Below are positions 1 through 8,133 of a stretch of 64,000 nucleotides of DNA, one piece after another (position 1 is the stretch's first letter; each line of letters starts with the position of its first letter). A program made the translations under genes and the position numbers. Location: assembly GCF_004337695.1 (NCBI RefSeq), contig NZ_SJXJ01000018.1:1-64000 (forward strand). Direction: 5' to 3'. The stretch is from Tenacibaculum sp. M341. GTDB taxonomy: Bacteria > Bacteroidota > Bacteroidia > Flavobacteriales > Flavobacteriaceae. The notes below the pieces were generated by a model. It did not search any database and had not been told where the DNA came from. It saw only the letters and a list, made by a program, of their open reading frames with translations.

Positions 1-98
1 TATAGCAATGGGGCTCACCTCTTACCATTCCGAACAGAGAAGTTAAGCCCATTAGCGCCGATGGTACTGCCACTGGTGGGAGAGTAGGTCGTCGCCTT
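1..98 (+). rRNA. 5S ribosomal RNA, 3' part
   Basis: The first 98 bases carry the conserved 5S core (CCGAACAGAGAAGTTAAGCC and GGTGGGAGAGTAGGTCGTCGCC). The 5' end lies outside the window, so a ribosomal operon is reading into the window from the left. The exact 3' end is estimated from the closing GTCGTCGCC strand and may be off by a base or two. Confidence 0.95.
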
Positions 99-109
99 TC
101 TTTATAACA

Positions 110-142
110 AAACCGTTCAATACATATTGAACGGTTTTTCGT
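110..142 (+). terminator. rRNA operon terminator
   Basis: A perfect 11-bp stem (AAACCGTTCAA / TTGAACGGTTT) with a 6-base loop is followed by a T-rich tract. It lies 12 bases after the 5S RNA and is a classic intrinsic terminator for the rRNA operon. Confidence 0.85.
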
Positions 143-279
143 TTTTATAATAATTTCATTTTTTATAACTCACAAACTCATAAAATAAAAATCACGTGCT
201 TATAACCTGTAATAAGTTAAATGTGTTTTTGTTAAATCTAATAATATGTTTATTTTCACTATTGTTAAATAAAATAGTT

Positions 280-1245
280 ATGAAGATTAGCGTGTTTCTA
301 TTAGTGTTAAATTTATTAAGTATCTCCATTCAGAGTCAAGATCTCAATAGAGTAGACAAGATTATTAGATCTTATAAAGATCCTGCTTCTATAGAGGAGT
401 TATCTCAAAGAATTAATTTTGATTTTAAAAGTCCTATAGAAAAAGCTAGAGCAGCTTTTTCATGGGTAGCTATGAATATAAATTATTATAAATATGATGC
501 TAACTTAATAAAAATTCCTGCAAAAATTCAATATTACACTAAAGTTGATTTAGAAAGACAAAGAAAAAAAAATCAAGAAAAAAAAGCTTTACAAGCTTTC
601 AATAAAAGAGAAGGTGTTTGTGAAGAGTTCGCTTTTCTATTAAAGAAGCTGTATGACTATTTAGAGTTTGAAAATGAATTAGTTTTTGGTTACACAAAAT
701 CTTCTGTAAACGACATAGGATATATACCTGTTAAAAAAAATCATGTTTGGAATGTTTTAAGGATAGAAAATAGGTGGATTATGTGTGATGTTACATTTGC
801 TTCGGGTGAAGGTAGTTTAGGTATATGGAGAAAAAAGTTCAATCCATTATATTTTAATTCTAATAAGGATTTTATTAGGATAACTCATTTTCCAGAAAAA
901 AAGAAATGGAGAGATTATTTAGAGCAGAAAGAACTAAAAGAGTTTTGTGATGACCCTATTATACAGAAAGCTTTTTTAGATAGTAAAGCAGAAATAATTT
1001 GTCCTAGTAATGGAAGGTTATTAGTTAATAAGAATAAAAAGGTTTTGTTTAAGATAAAAGGGATTAATAAAAAACAAACCTTAAGTTATAGATATAAGGG
1101 AGAAAGTAAGTCAAGAATAGCAAAGACTATTGATGTAAATGGTATTATAGAGTTTTATGTGAAAGTTCCTAGAAAAGATACTATACTAAGTATATATTTA
1201 GAGAATAATTTAGCGCTGCAATACAAAATAGAAACTCCTTTTTAA
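280..1245 (+). CDS. Secreted transglutaminase-like protein
   Basis: I place the start at the ATG at 280 because it gives a clean signal peptide (MKISVFLLVLNLLSISIQSQ); the frame is open upstream from a GTG at 196 but that N-terminus is implausible. From the chosen start the protein has 321 residues. The central region shows a transglutaminase/papain-like core: Cys in GVCEEF (about C114), His in NHVWN (about H155) and Asp in MCDVT (about D170), the expected Cys-His-Asp order. The C-terminal 100 residues look like a beta-rich domain. It probably acts outside the cytoplasm as a peptidase or cross-linking enzyme; the substrate is unknown. A second member of the family lies at 1948. Confidence 0.8.
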   Translation: MKISVFLLVLNLLSISIQSQDLNRVDKIIRSYKDPASIEELSQRINFDFKSPIEKARAAFSWVAMNINYYKYDANLIKIPAKIQYYTKVDLERQRKKNQEKKALQAFNKREGVCEEFAFLLKKLYDYLEFENELVFGYTKSSVNDIGYIPVKKNHVWNVLRIENRWIMCDVTFASGEGSLGIWRKKFNPLYFNSNKDFIRITHFPEKKKWRDYLEQKELKEFCDDPIIQKAFLDSKAEIICPSNGRLLVNKNKKVLFKIKGINKKQTLSYRYKGESKSRIAKTIDVNGIIEFYVKVPRKDTILSIYLENNLALQYKIETPF

Positions 1246-1324
1246 TATTTCAAATAAAAGGGAATGTATAAATGAGTTTTTATTGCTAATTTATAATCAA
1301 ATACACTGTTAATACATAAAAAAT

Positions 1325-1332
1325 TATATTTG
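1325..1332 (+). promoter_or_regulatory. Bacteroidetes -7 promoter box
   Basis: TATATTTG matches the Bacteroidetes -7 consensus TAnnTTTG exactly and lies 22 bases before the ATG at 1355. No convincing -33 TTG was seen at the ideal spacing. Confidence 0.45.
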
Positions 1333-1354
1333 TATCTCGCATTAACATTTCATA

Positions 1355-1927
1355 ATGAGTTTACAAATAAAGTTTAGTTTATTATTTTTCATAACAGTAT
1401 TATCACTTTTTTCTCAAACAACTGATAGAGTATTAAAATATCCTGAAGAATGGAAGTTTGAAAGAATAGATTTTCCTTTGGATTACGCTAAAGATATCAC
1501 TTGGAAAGGATTTGAAGAGCTACGTTTTTCGCCAGGAATGTTTGATAATTCAAGTGAAGATTATTTTAAGTATTATTTTTGTGTTTCAATAGAGGACGAT
1601 AAAAGTATAAATAAGGAAGAAATAACTAATTTTCTTAATAGTTATTATAAAGGATTGTGTAAGGCTGTAAATGCAAAGAAAAAGTATGTTATAGATTATA
1701 ATAAAATTAGAGCTAGTGTTAAAAGTCTTTCAGATAGTTCTTATCAAGCTAGTGTAATTTTCTTTGATAGTTTTACTAATGGGGATCAAGTGGTTTTAGA
1801 GATGTCACTAGAGATTCAAAAACGCTCTAATACAACTATTATATTAGCAACTGTTATTGCTAATGAAGAAAGTGATAAATTAAAGATTTTACATCAAAAT
1901 AATTTAAGTAATAATTTGCCAGATTAG
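1355..1927 (+). CDS. Exported protein of unknown function
   Basis: 190 residues with an N-terminal signal peptide ending near SLFSQ. The mature part is charged and alternates predicted strands and helices (FPLDYAKDITWKGFEELRFSPG, then a segment around residues 60-175), without a recognisable catalytic motif. It lies between two transglutaminase-like genes and ends 20 bases before the next one, so it may be cotranscribed with it. The family is not recognised; comparable short exported proteins often sit beside transglutaminase-like genes in Flavobacteriia, but that is a general impression. Confidence 0.7.
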   Translation: MSLQIKFSLLFFITVLSLFSQTTDRVLKYPEEWKFERIDFPLDYAKDITWKGFEELRFSPGMFDNSSEDYFKYYFCVSIEDDKSINKEEITNFLNSYYKGLCKAVNAKKKYVIDYNKIRASVKSLSDSSYQASVIFFDSFTNGDQVVLEMSLEIQKRSNTTIILATVIANEESDKLKILHQNNLSNNLPD

Positions 1928-1947
1928 TTTAGGCATATTATTTGATA

Positions 1948-2925
1948 ATGAATTTCAAAACTTATCCTATGCATCGTTTTATATTAGTTTTCTTTCTTTT
2001 TACTCTCCATAGTTTTAGTCAGGATTTTTCTTCAGTTAAAGAAAAAGTGAATGCCTACAAAGGAATCTCCACTTCGGAAAAGCTAGCATTACAGTTGAAA
2101 AAGGATTTTAAGTCAAATGAAAATAAAATAAAGGCTTTATATTATTGGTTGACAAATAATATTCGCTATGATCTTGAAGAGTTTTATAATCCTAATAGAG
2201 AAAAAGTAACGGTATTTAGATATCAAACTTTAGAAGAGAGAGAAAGGAAAATAAAGGCAATGAATGATAAGATTATAAAAGAGACATTGCTAAGAAGAAG
2301 AGCTGTTTGTGAAGGTTATGCTAGAACGTTTGCAGATGTTTGTACTTTATTGAATATAGAAAACGAAGTTATTACAGGATATGTAAGGGCTTCAATCAAT
2401 TATATTAATAAACCATTGGAACAGCCTAATCATGCTTGGAATGCTGTTAAACTAAATAATAAGTGGATTTATATTGACGCTACTTGGGGAGCAGGCTTTG
2501 AATTTAATGGTAAGTGGTTGAAAAAATTTAACCCTTATTTTTATAATATTCCTAATAAGAAATATTTTAAAACGCATTTACCTGAAAAAAGTGTTTGGAG
2601 GTTAAGAGTAGGGAATATTGATAAACAAAAATTCTATGAGCAGCCTATTCTTAGCAATGATTTTTTGAGTACAAATATTGAGTTGTCAGAAAATATTAAA
2701 GGAGTTCTAAGAAAAGATAGTAATAATAAGATTCAATTTAATTTAAAAAATATAGAAAGTGAAGAAATTTTTATTGGGTTTTTAGGAATTTCAACTGCTT
2801 TTACTCCTGCCATAGAGCCTATTAAGAATAATGAAATTAGTGTTTCAATTGAAGTTCCTGATAATGTTAGAGAATGTTTTTTGTTAATTAATAGACAGGT
2901 AGCCGTTCAGTTTTTGGTTGAATAA
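1948..2925 (+). CDS. Secreted transglutaminase-like protein
   Basis: Starts considered are the ATG at 1948 and the ATG at 1969; the latter gives the shorter signal peptide MHRFILVFFLFTLHSFSQ. The core shows the transglutaminase-like triad: Cys in AVCEGYARTF (about C121 from the first ATG), His in PNHAWNAV (about H162) and Asp in IYIDATWGAG (about D177), followed by a C-terminal beta-rich domain. It is clearly paralogous to the gene at 280: same layout, and similar LKKFNP and HLPEK segments after the triad. Likely periplasmic or surface-located. Substrate unknown. Confidence 0.82.
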   Translation: MNFKTYPMHRFILVFFLFTLHSFSQDFSSVKEKVNAYKGISTSEKLALQLKKDFKSNENKIKALYYWLTNNIRYDLEEFYNPNREKVTVFRYQTLEERERKIKAMNDKIIKETLLRRRAVCEGYARTFADVCTLLNIENEVITGYVRASINYINKPLEQPNHAWNAVKLNNKWIYIDATWGAGFEFNGKWLKKFNPYFYNIPNKKYFKTHLPEKSVWRLRVGNIDKQKFYEQPILSNDFLSTNIELSENIKGVLRKDSNNKIQFNLKNIESEEIFIGFLGISTAFTPAIEPIKNNEISVSIEVPDNVRECFLLINRQVAVQFLVE

Positions 2926-3010
2926 TTTTAATAAAATAGAAATTGAAACAAATAAACTAAAATTACGCTGGGAGTATAATTATCATAAGCTTGTTGAATA
3001 CAAAGTAAAC

Positions 3011-3364
3011 TTACCCAATTAATTCTGATGAGACTTGATTTAAAATTTGAATTAAGATTGTACTATCGATATCTTCAAATTTAAAATACCTTAATGATTT
3101 TACCTTTTTTCTTGATTCTGAAATAAGTATTTCGTTGTAATCTTCATAATTACCATTGGCATAAAAAGCCACATCTACATACCCTTTTTTTATAGAAGCA
3201 TTTAAATAGCAGAAAGGTTTATCATTCAAATAATAAAAAGGAATTTTCCATTTAAATTTTAATACTGATTGAGGAAAATGTTGTTCTATTAATTGTTGTA
3301 CTTGTAATAGAATAGTTTTAAAAGGTTCCTCTTTATTTAAAATGTAAGCTTCAGCTGGTTTCAT
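3011..3364 (-). CDS. DUF1801-family protein
   Basis: 117 residues on the minus strand. The pattern of an N-terminal helix, then PQSVLKFKWKIPFYYLNDKP and a C-terminal SRKKVKSLRYFKFEDID matches the small DUF1801 (YdhG/YdeI-like) fold. The family is cytosolic and has no firmly established biochemical role. The gene converges on the transglutaminase gene to the left and is divergent from the regulator cluster to the right. Confidence 0.8.
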   Translation of the reverse strand: MKPAEAYILNKEEPFKTILLQVQQLIEQHFPQSVLKFKWKIPFYYLNDKPFCYLNASIKKGYVDVAFYANGNYEDYNEILISESRKKVKSLRYFKFEDIDSTILIQILNQVSSELIG

Positions 3365-3414
3365 AAATTAAAAATAACATATTTTTTTCTTGCAAGAACT
3401 GTTTTTTTAATTTT

Positions 3415-3431
3415 ACTTTGTAATTCAAAGT
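3415..3431. promoter_or_regulatory. Palindromic operator, copy 1
   Basis: ACTTTG-TAATT-CAAAGT is a 17-bp interrupted palindrome immediately before the gene at 3440. Its left half overlaps a plausible -7 element. A near-identical copy is found at 4388-4404 before creD, with the same TTCTTT continuation. The winged-helix regulator encoded between them is the natural candidate ligand. Confidence 0.55.
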
Positions 3432-3439
3432 TCTTTACT

Positions 3440-4051
3440 ATGAGTTCAGAAGATTATTTAAAAGACATTTCAGAAATTAAAAATTTAATGAATAAATCAT
3501 CTAGATTTATTTCATTGAGTGGTTTAGCTGGTATTTTTGCAGGTTTTTATGCTTTAATAGGAGCAGGTTATGCATATTGGCTTGTGACTAGTAGTACTAG
3601 GGGCTATTTAATTTTAGATGGCAAAATTTTTAAAATCATATTAATAGATTTACTACTTGTTTTGTTTTTTAGTGTGGGAACAGCAATTTATCTGACAACG
3701 AAAAGAGCGAAGCAAAACGGAGAAAGAATTTGGGACGCTACAACGAAAAGATTATTAGTAAGTTTTTTAGTACCGTTAATTTCTGGAGGATTATATATCA
3801 TTATTATTCTTAGTCAAGGAAAATATGGACATACAGGTGCTTTAATGTTACTTTTTTATGGTTTGGCACTTTTAAATGCATCAAAATATACAGTAAGTAA
3901 CGTTAAGTATTTAGGTTACACCGAAATAATATTAGGTTTAATAGGAGCTGTTTTTCCTGGTTATGATTTTTGGTTTTGGGTGATAGGTTTTGGGATAATG
4001 CATATTATTTACGGTGGAATAGTATATGTTAAACATGAAAGAAAGCAGTAA
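3440..4051 (+). CDS. Polytopic membrane protein in regulator cluster
   Basis: 203 residues with about six hydrophobic segments (for example FISLSGLAGIFAGFYALIGA, then IILIDLLLVLFFSVGTAIYL, then further pairs to residue 195). The N-terminus (MSSEDYLKDISEIKNLMNKSSRF) is cytosolic and charged. It lies 23 bases before a small winged-helix regulator and upstream of creD, an arrangement seen repeatedly in Bacteroidetes; the function of this membrane partner is not known. The gene probably forms an operon with the regulator. Confidence 0.8.
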   Translation: MSSEDYLKDISEIKNLMNKSSRFISLSGLAGIFAGFYALIGAGYAYWLVTSSTRGYLILDGKIFKIILIDLLLVLFFSVGTAIYLTTKRAKQNGERIWDATTKRLLVSFLVPLISGGLYIIIILSQGKYGHTGALMLLFYGLALLNASKYTVSNVKYLGYTEIILGLIGAVFPGYDFWFWVIGFGIMHIIYGGIVYVKHERKQ

Positions 4052-4074
4052 AGCTTTTATAAAATGTAAGTGTT

Positions 4075-4371
4075 GTGAAAAATATACTAAACAATATAAA
4101 TAAAGCTTTTGATCATAGAATCAGATTGGGTATTATGTCTATTCTGGTAGTAAATGAGTATGCTGATTTTAAAACTTTGAAAGATTTGCTAGGAGTTACT
4201 GATGGAAACCTTGCTAGTCATACCAAAGCGTTGGAAAAGGTTGAATTTGTAAGAGTAGAAAAACAGTTTATTGGTCGTAAACCCAATACCAAATATTATG
4301 CAACTAAATTAGGAAAAGAAGAATTTAAAAAACATGTGGAAGCTCTTGAGAAGCTTCTTAAGAACACATAA
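4075..4371 (+). CDS. Winged-helix DNA-binding regulator
   Basis: 98 residues from a GTG start. The sequence FDHRIRLGIMSILVVNEYADF, the helix-turn-helix LLGVTDGNLASHTKALEK and the wing FIGRKPNTKYYATKLGKEEF are typical of the short winged-helix (ArsR/MarR-like, HTH_27-type) regulators found next to CreD-like proteins in Bacteroidetes. It probably controls its own operon and creD through the twin ACTTTG-N5-CAAAGT palindromes at 3415 and 4388. The ligand or signal is unknown. Confidence 0.85.
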   Translation: MKNILNNINKAFDHRIRLGIMSILVVNEYADFKTLKDLLGVTDGNLASHTKALEKVEFVRVEKQFIGRKPNTKYYATKLGKEEFKKHVEALEKLLKNT

Positions 4372-4387
4372 ATTTTTTTATAATAAA

Positions 4388-4404
4388 ACTTTGAATTTCA
4401 AAGT
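4388..4404. promoter_or_regulatory. Palindromic operator, copy 2
   Basis: ACTTTG-AATTT-CAAAGT, the same interrupted palindrome as at 3415-3431, lies between the regulator gene and creD. The bases following it (TTCTTT) are also shared with copy 1. Confidence 0.55.
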
Positions 4405-4440
4405 TCTTTTAAGTCGTTAAAACGGGGAAATTGCTAATTA

Positions 4441-4484
4441 AAACTACCTGAGCATTTTTTATGAAATAGTTTGGGTAGTTTTTA
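4441..4484 (+). terminator. Hairpin with T tract between regulator and creD
   Basis: AAACTACC at 4441 pairs with GGTAGTTT at 4474, followed by TTT and A-rich sequence. It may end the upstream operon or, if transcription starts at the operator at 4388, act as an attenuator in the creD leader. Confidence 0.5.
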
Positions 4485-4521
4485 AGAAAAACAGGTTGAA
4501 AATTTAAAAAAGAAGAGTATC

Positions 4522-5913
4522 ATGGAAAAAAATCAAGAACAATCAGGAAAATTAGGAAAATGGGTTAAAACATCTATATCTGTTAGAATGCTAACAGTAG
4601 GAATGTTGATTGTATTACTGTTAATACCTTTATCTTATGTAAAAAGTTTGATAAAAGAAAGACAGAGTAGGCAAAAGGAAGTAGTATATGAGATTAATAA
4701 AAAATGGGGAAAAGAAGTGTTGTTATATGGTCCTATTTTAAAGGTTCCTTATAAAACATATGAAGTAAAGAAAATATTTAATCAGGCAAATACAAAGTAT
4801 ACTAAAGAAGTTAAGGAGACTATTAAGAATGCATATTTTTTTCCGAAGAAATTAAATATAAACTCAAACATAAATCCTGAAGAAAAAAAACGAGGTATTT
4901 ATAAAACAGCAGTGTATACAAGTACAATTGATATACAAGGAAGTTTTCCAAAACCTGATTTTAGTGAGAAAGAAATTAAAGAGAAAGACATTTTATGGGA
5001 AAAAGCAAAATTGATAGTACAAACTTCTAATTTAAAAGGGGTGAATGAATTAGTAGAAGTGAAGTTTCATAAAAACAATTATTCTTTTGAATCTAATTAT
5101 AACGAAGGAGTAACAACTAGTTCGCATGAGAATATAAATTCTACTAGTTATTTACATAAGTTAGAAACTAAATTTATAAACAAAGAAGATCTTCCTAGTA
5201 AAAATGAAGTGAACTTTTCTATGAAAATAAATACGAACGGAAGTGAACAAGTAAGATTTATTCCAATAGGAAAAGAAACCGATGTAAGAATTGTATCTGA
5301 TTGGAAAACTGCGAATTTTACTGGTGAATATTTACCTTATAATAGTGAGAAGATAACTTATAATGGGTTTGACGCAAAATGGAAAGTATTAGATATCAAC
5401 AGACCTTTTCCTCAACAATATTTTAGTGGAATTCCTAACCTAAAAAAATACGCATTTGGAGTTAACTTTATGATTCCTGTAGATGAGTATCAAAAAAGTG
5501 AACGTTCTTCTAAATATGGTTTTTTAGTAATAGGACTTACATTTTTAATTTTCTTTTTAATTCAAACAATTAGTAAAATTCAAATTCATCCTTTTCAATA
5601 TTTAATGATAGGGGTAGCACTAGTCCTTTTTTATACACTGTTAATTTCCATATCTGAGCATAGTGATTTCTTTAAAGCATATTTAATTGCCGGAATTTCA
5701 GTGATTGTTTTAATATCTCTTTATGCAAAATCTATTTTAAAGACAGTGAAGTTTTCATCATTTATAGGTATTTCTTTAACCTTATTATACACATTCATTT
5801 TTATCATTATTCAACTAGAAAGCTATGCTTTATTGGTAGGAAGTGTTGGATTATTTGTAATACTAGCTTCGGTTATGTATGCTTCAAGACAGATAGATTG
5901 GCATAATAGTTAA
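4522..5913 (+). CDS. creD: CreD family inner-membrane protein
   Basis: 463 residues with the CreD layout: one N-terminal membrane helix (MLTVGMLIVLLLIPLSYVKS), a large extracytoplasmic domain (about residues 50-330) and five or six C-terminal membrane helices (residues 335-455). Family-typical pieces are seen in LLYGPILKVPY and in the block ending AFGVNFMIPVDEYQKSERSSKY. CreD is linked to envelope stress and beta-lactam tolerance in proteobacteria; in Bacteroidetes the role is inferred only. It follows a winged-helix regulator and shares its palindromic operator. The coq4-like gene follows after 18 bases. Confidence 0.88.
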   Translation: MEKNQEQSGKLGKWVKTSISVRMLTVGMLIVLLLIPLSYVKSLIKERQSRQKEVVYEINKKWGKEVLLYGPILKVPYKTYEVKKIFNQANTKYTKEVKETIKNAYFFPKKLNINSNINPEEKKRGIYKTAVYTSTIDIQGSFPKPDFSEKEIKEKDILWEKAKLIVQTSNLKGVNELVEVKFHKNNYSFESNYNEGVTTSSHENINSTSYLHKLETKFINKEDLPSKNEVNFSMKINTNGSEQVRFIPIGKETDVRIVSDWKTANFTGEYLPYNSEKITYNGFDAKWKVLDINRPFPQQYFSGIPNLKKYAFGVNFMIPVDEYQKSERSSKYGFLVIGLTFLIFFLIQTISKIQIHPFQYLMIGVALVLFYTLLISISEHSDFFKAYLIAGISVIVLISLYAKSILKTVKFSSFIGISLTLLYTFIFIIIQLESYALLVGSVGLFVILASVMYASRQIDWHNS

Positions 5914-5931
5914 TATGAAAAACAACATAAA

Positions 5932-6408
5932 ATGAGAAAGAAATTAATTTATTTATTATTTGAATGGACTCAAAAAATATATATCAAACATAAAAAGAAA
6001 GATCCTTGGAATATTACAAAAACTGAATTATTGACATATCCAAAATATACATTAGGCTATAAAATTGGCAATTTTCTTCATCAAAATAACTTTGATTTAT
6101 TACCTAAAGTAGAACGTCATGATGCTTATCACGTTATAACAGGTTATGGAACAAAAGTAGAAGATGAAGTAGCATTACAATATGTTTGTATGGGAAATGG
6201 AAAGAGAAGTTGGTATTCTTATGGAACAGTTATAATTGGCACTATTTTATTGCCAGAATATTTGTCCTATTTTTTTAAGTCTTATAAATTAGGAAAAGAA
6301 TGTAATGTGTTTCATTACTTTGATTTTAAAAAATTGTTGAATGAAGATTTTAAAGAATTACAAAAGATTATTTTCACCAAAAAACAGATGTATGAATTTT
6401 CGATTTGA
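5932..6408 (+). CDS. Coq4-like protein
   Basis: 158 residues. The segment VERHDAYHVITGYGTKVEDE contains the HDxxHx(9-11)E metal-binding pattern of the Coq4 family (H63, D64, H67, then E77/E79). Coq4 proteins bind zinc and take part in ubiquinone biosynthesis in other organisms. Flavobacteria use menaquinone, so the function here may differ. The N-terminus is amphipathic and a hydrophobic stretch (TVIIGTILLPEYLSYFF) suggests membrane association. It overlaps the start of the next gene by 17 bases, so the two are cotranscribed. Confidence 0.75.
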   Translation: MRKKLIYLLFEWTQKIYIKHKKKDPWNITKTELLTYPKYTLGYKIGNFLHQNNFDLLPKVERHDAYHVITGYGTKVEDEVALQYVCMGNGKRSWYSYGTVIIGTILLPEYLSYFFKSYKLGKECNVFHYFDFKKLLNEDFKELQKIIFTKKQMYEFSI

Positions 6409-6754
6409 TAAAAAGAGTTTTATGATTGCTATTTCAATTTTTTTAGTTGAAATATTAATAGCAAAAACCTCAGGTTTTTTAAGGCATACAGTGGGAGACT
6501 ACTTAGTGGTTATTTTGCTGTATTATTTGGTGAAATCATTTATAAATGCTCAACCTAAATACATAGCAATAGGAGTGTTACTGTTTTCGTTTACAATAGA
6601 AATAATGCAAGCTTTTAAACTTGTAGAGTTGTTAGGTTTAGAACATAACAGATTAGCAACTATTGTAATAGGAACTACATTTAGTTACGGAGATCTTATA
6701 GCTTACACCTTGGGTGTAATAACAGTATATTTAGTTGAAAAAAAGTTTAGTTAG
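6392..6754 (+). CDS. DUF2809-family membrane protein
   Basis: I choose the ATG at 6392 (MNFRFDKKSFMIAISIFLVE); an upstream in-frame ATG at 6341 would lie deep in the coq4-like gene. The result is 120 residues with four membrane helices, the short HTVGDYLVVILLYY segment and a C-terminal YGDLIAYTLGVITVYLVE, which match small DUF2809 proteins. Function unknown. It is the last gene of the creD run; a hairpin follows at 6770. Confidence 0.75.
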   Translation: MNFRFDKKSFMIAISIFLVEILIAKTSGFLRHTVGDYLVVILLYYLVKSFINAQPKYIAIGVLLFSFTIEIMQAFKLVELLGLEHNRLATIVIGTTFSYGDLIAYTLGVITVYLVEKKFS

Positions 6755-6769
6755 TAGGCTTTCTAAGAT

Positions 6770-6810
6770 CATAGCGTTTTAATGAATTTTTAGAATGCTA
6801 TGTTCTTTTT
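6770..6810 (+). terminator. Intrinsic terminator after the creD run
   Basis: CATAGCGTT at 6770 pairs with AATGCTATG ending at 6802, with a T-rich loop and the tail TTCTTTTT. It lies 15 bases after the DUF2809 stop codon. Confidence 0.55.
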
Positions 6811-6976
6811 AATTTTCAAATTGAAGCCTGTCAAGCTGCACTAATTCTTTTTCGGTTAAAAATGAAGACGATGGGTTGTTTTCTAAAGTATTTAATGTTT
6901 CCATTAGTATTAAAACTTCTTTAGTACTAATGTCCTTCAGATTTAACTTTCTAATTAATATCGAGTTGGTTGCCAT
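6809..6976 (-). CDS. Small hypothetical protein (55 aa)
   Basis: A 55-codon frame on the minus strand starts with ATG at 6976 (MATNSILIRKLNLKDISTKE) and ends at 6809. The composition is protein-like, with a hydrophilic, helix-forming run (KEVLILMETLNTLENN, then LTEKELVQLDRLQFEN). It fills an otherwise empty gap between two genes and its start is in a non-overlapping position. No family is recognised. It could be a chance frame in AT-rich DNA. Confidence 0.4.
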   Translation of the reverse strand: MATNSILIRKLNLKDISTKEVLILMETLNTLENNPSSSFLTEKELVQLDRLQFEN

Positions 6977-7107
6977 GGTAAAACAATTTAGTGGATTATG
7001 TCATAAATATAGCTTTAATCTAAAAGATAAATAGCCGATTATAGACGAACAGTAAAAATCCATCGATAGTAGGTTGAAATTAAAAAGATTAAAATAGTAT
7101 TAGGTAA

Positions 7108-7953
7108 TTAGCTTTTAGTATTAATAACAAGGCTTTTCTCTTTTATTAATACAAAAAGAGGTACTAATCCATGCGGCAAACGATACAAGACTTGATGTAA
7201 ATTTTGATGCAACGATTGTAAAGGGAAATCAATATAAAAGTTTGCAACAATTCTAGCAAAAGCAGTTAACAATCCCCATATAATAGCGTAAATAATAGCG
7301 TATTTATCTATTTTTGGAATAAAAATAACGACAGCTAATATAAAATCAATAATTCCTGCAATGTATAAGAATGTTATGGCAAAAGATTCAGAACATCCGA
7401 ATATTTGAATAACCATGTCTACAAATTTCCCAGGAACAGGATACGCACCAAAAGCATATAATCCATGGGAGAAAAAAGTAATAGCCACTAATACTTTTAA
7501 AATCAATAAAGCTTTAGCTTTATTATAGTTATCCTTTAAAAAATATAAGAATAAAAAAGGAGTTCCAAATTGTATGCTATGCTCAAAGAATTGCGCTATA
7601 TGATAAAATTTTTCTTTTGTTAGTAATACAGAAAGAATTATTAAGCTAACACCTCCTAAAAAAATAGGGATTTGAAAGATTTTTTTATTAACCTTAGTAA
7701 TCAGTAGTGTTGAAATAGCAGCTAAAAGATATAAAATACCTTTTCCTTTAATTACACCTTGAACAAAACTATCTGTTTTTGGACTTGTAGCATAGGTTGT
7801 CCAAGACATATCAAACCAATTTTCAATAAAAGGTTTTAATAAAGATTCATCCCAAAAAAAGGTTCTGTATGGAGCATCCCAAAATAAATGTTGCCAGGCT
7901 CTACCTATAAAAATTAAAAAAACAGCGATTCTAATGAGGTTAAATTTTTTCAT
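7108..7953 (-). CDS. Polytopic membrane protein, unknown function
   Basis: 281 residues with about eight hydrophobic segments, including IRIAVFLIFIGRAWQHLFW at the start, GILYLLAAISTLLI, FLGGVSLIILSVLL, LLILKVLVAITFFSHGLYAF and a C-terminal VPLFVLIKEK. Aromatic-rich loops (WDAPYRTFFWDES, YRLPHGLVP) are notable. The general look is DoxX/HTTM-like, but no diagnostic motif is seen and I do not assign a function. A lone gene on the minus strand. Confidence 0.75.
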   Translation of the reverse strand: MKKFNLIRIAVFLIFIGRAWQHLFWDAPYRTFFWDESLLKPFIENWFDMSWTTYATSPKTDSFVQGVIKGKGILYLLAAISTLLITKVNKKIFQIPIFLGGVSLIILSVLLTKEKFYHIAQFFEHSIQFGTPFLFLYFLKDNYNKAKALLILKVLVAITFFSHGLYAFGAYPVPGKFVDMVIQIFGCSESFAITFLYIAGIIDFILAVVIFIPKIDKYAIIYAIIWGLLTAFARIVANFYIDFPLQSLHQNLHQVLYRLPHGLVPLFVLIKEKSLVINTKS

Positions 7954-8133
7954 GACGACAAAATAAGTATATTGTAAGTTAAGATAGCTATGTTATATTG
8001 TTATCTTATTTTAAACGAATAGTTAAGTGATTTAATTTTTAATTAACAATGAAAAATGTTTTTTAAAGCTATAAGATCTTTTCTAATTTCACAACCTCAA
8101 ATTAAAATCAAAAAATAATTAACCCTCTAAATC

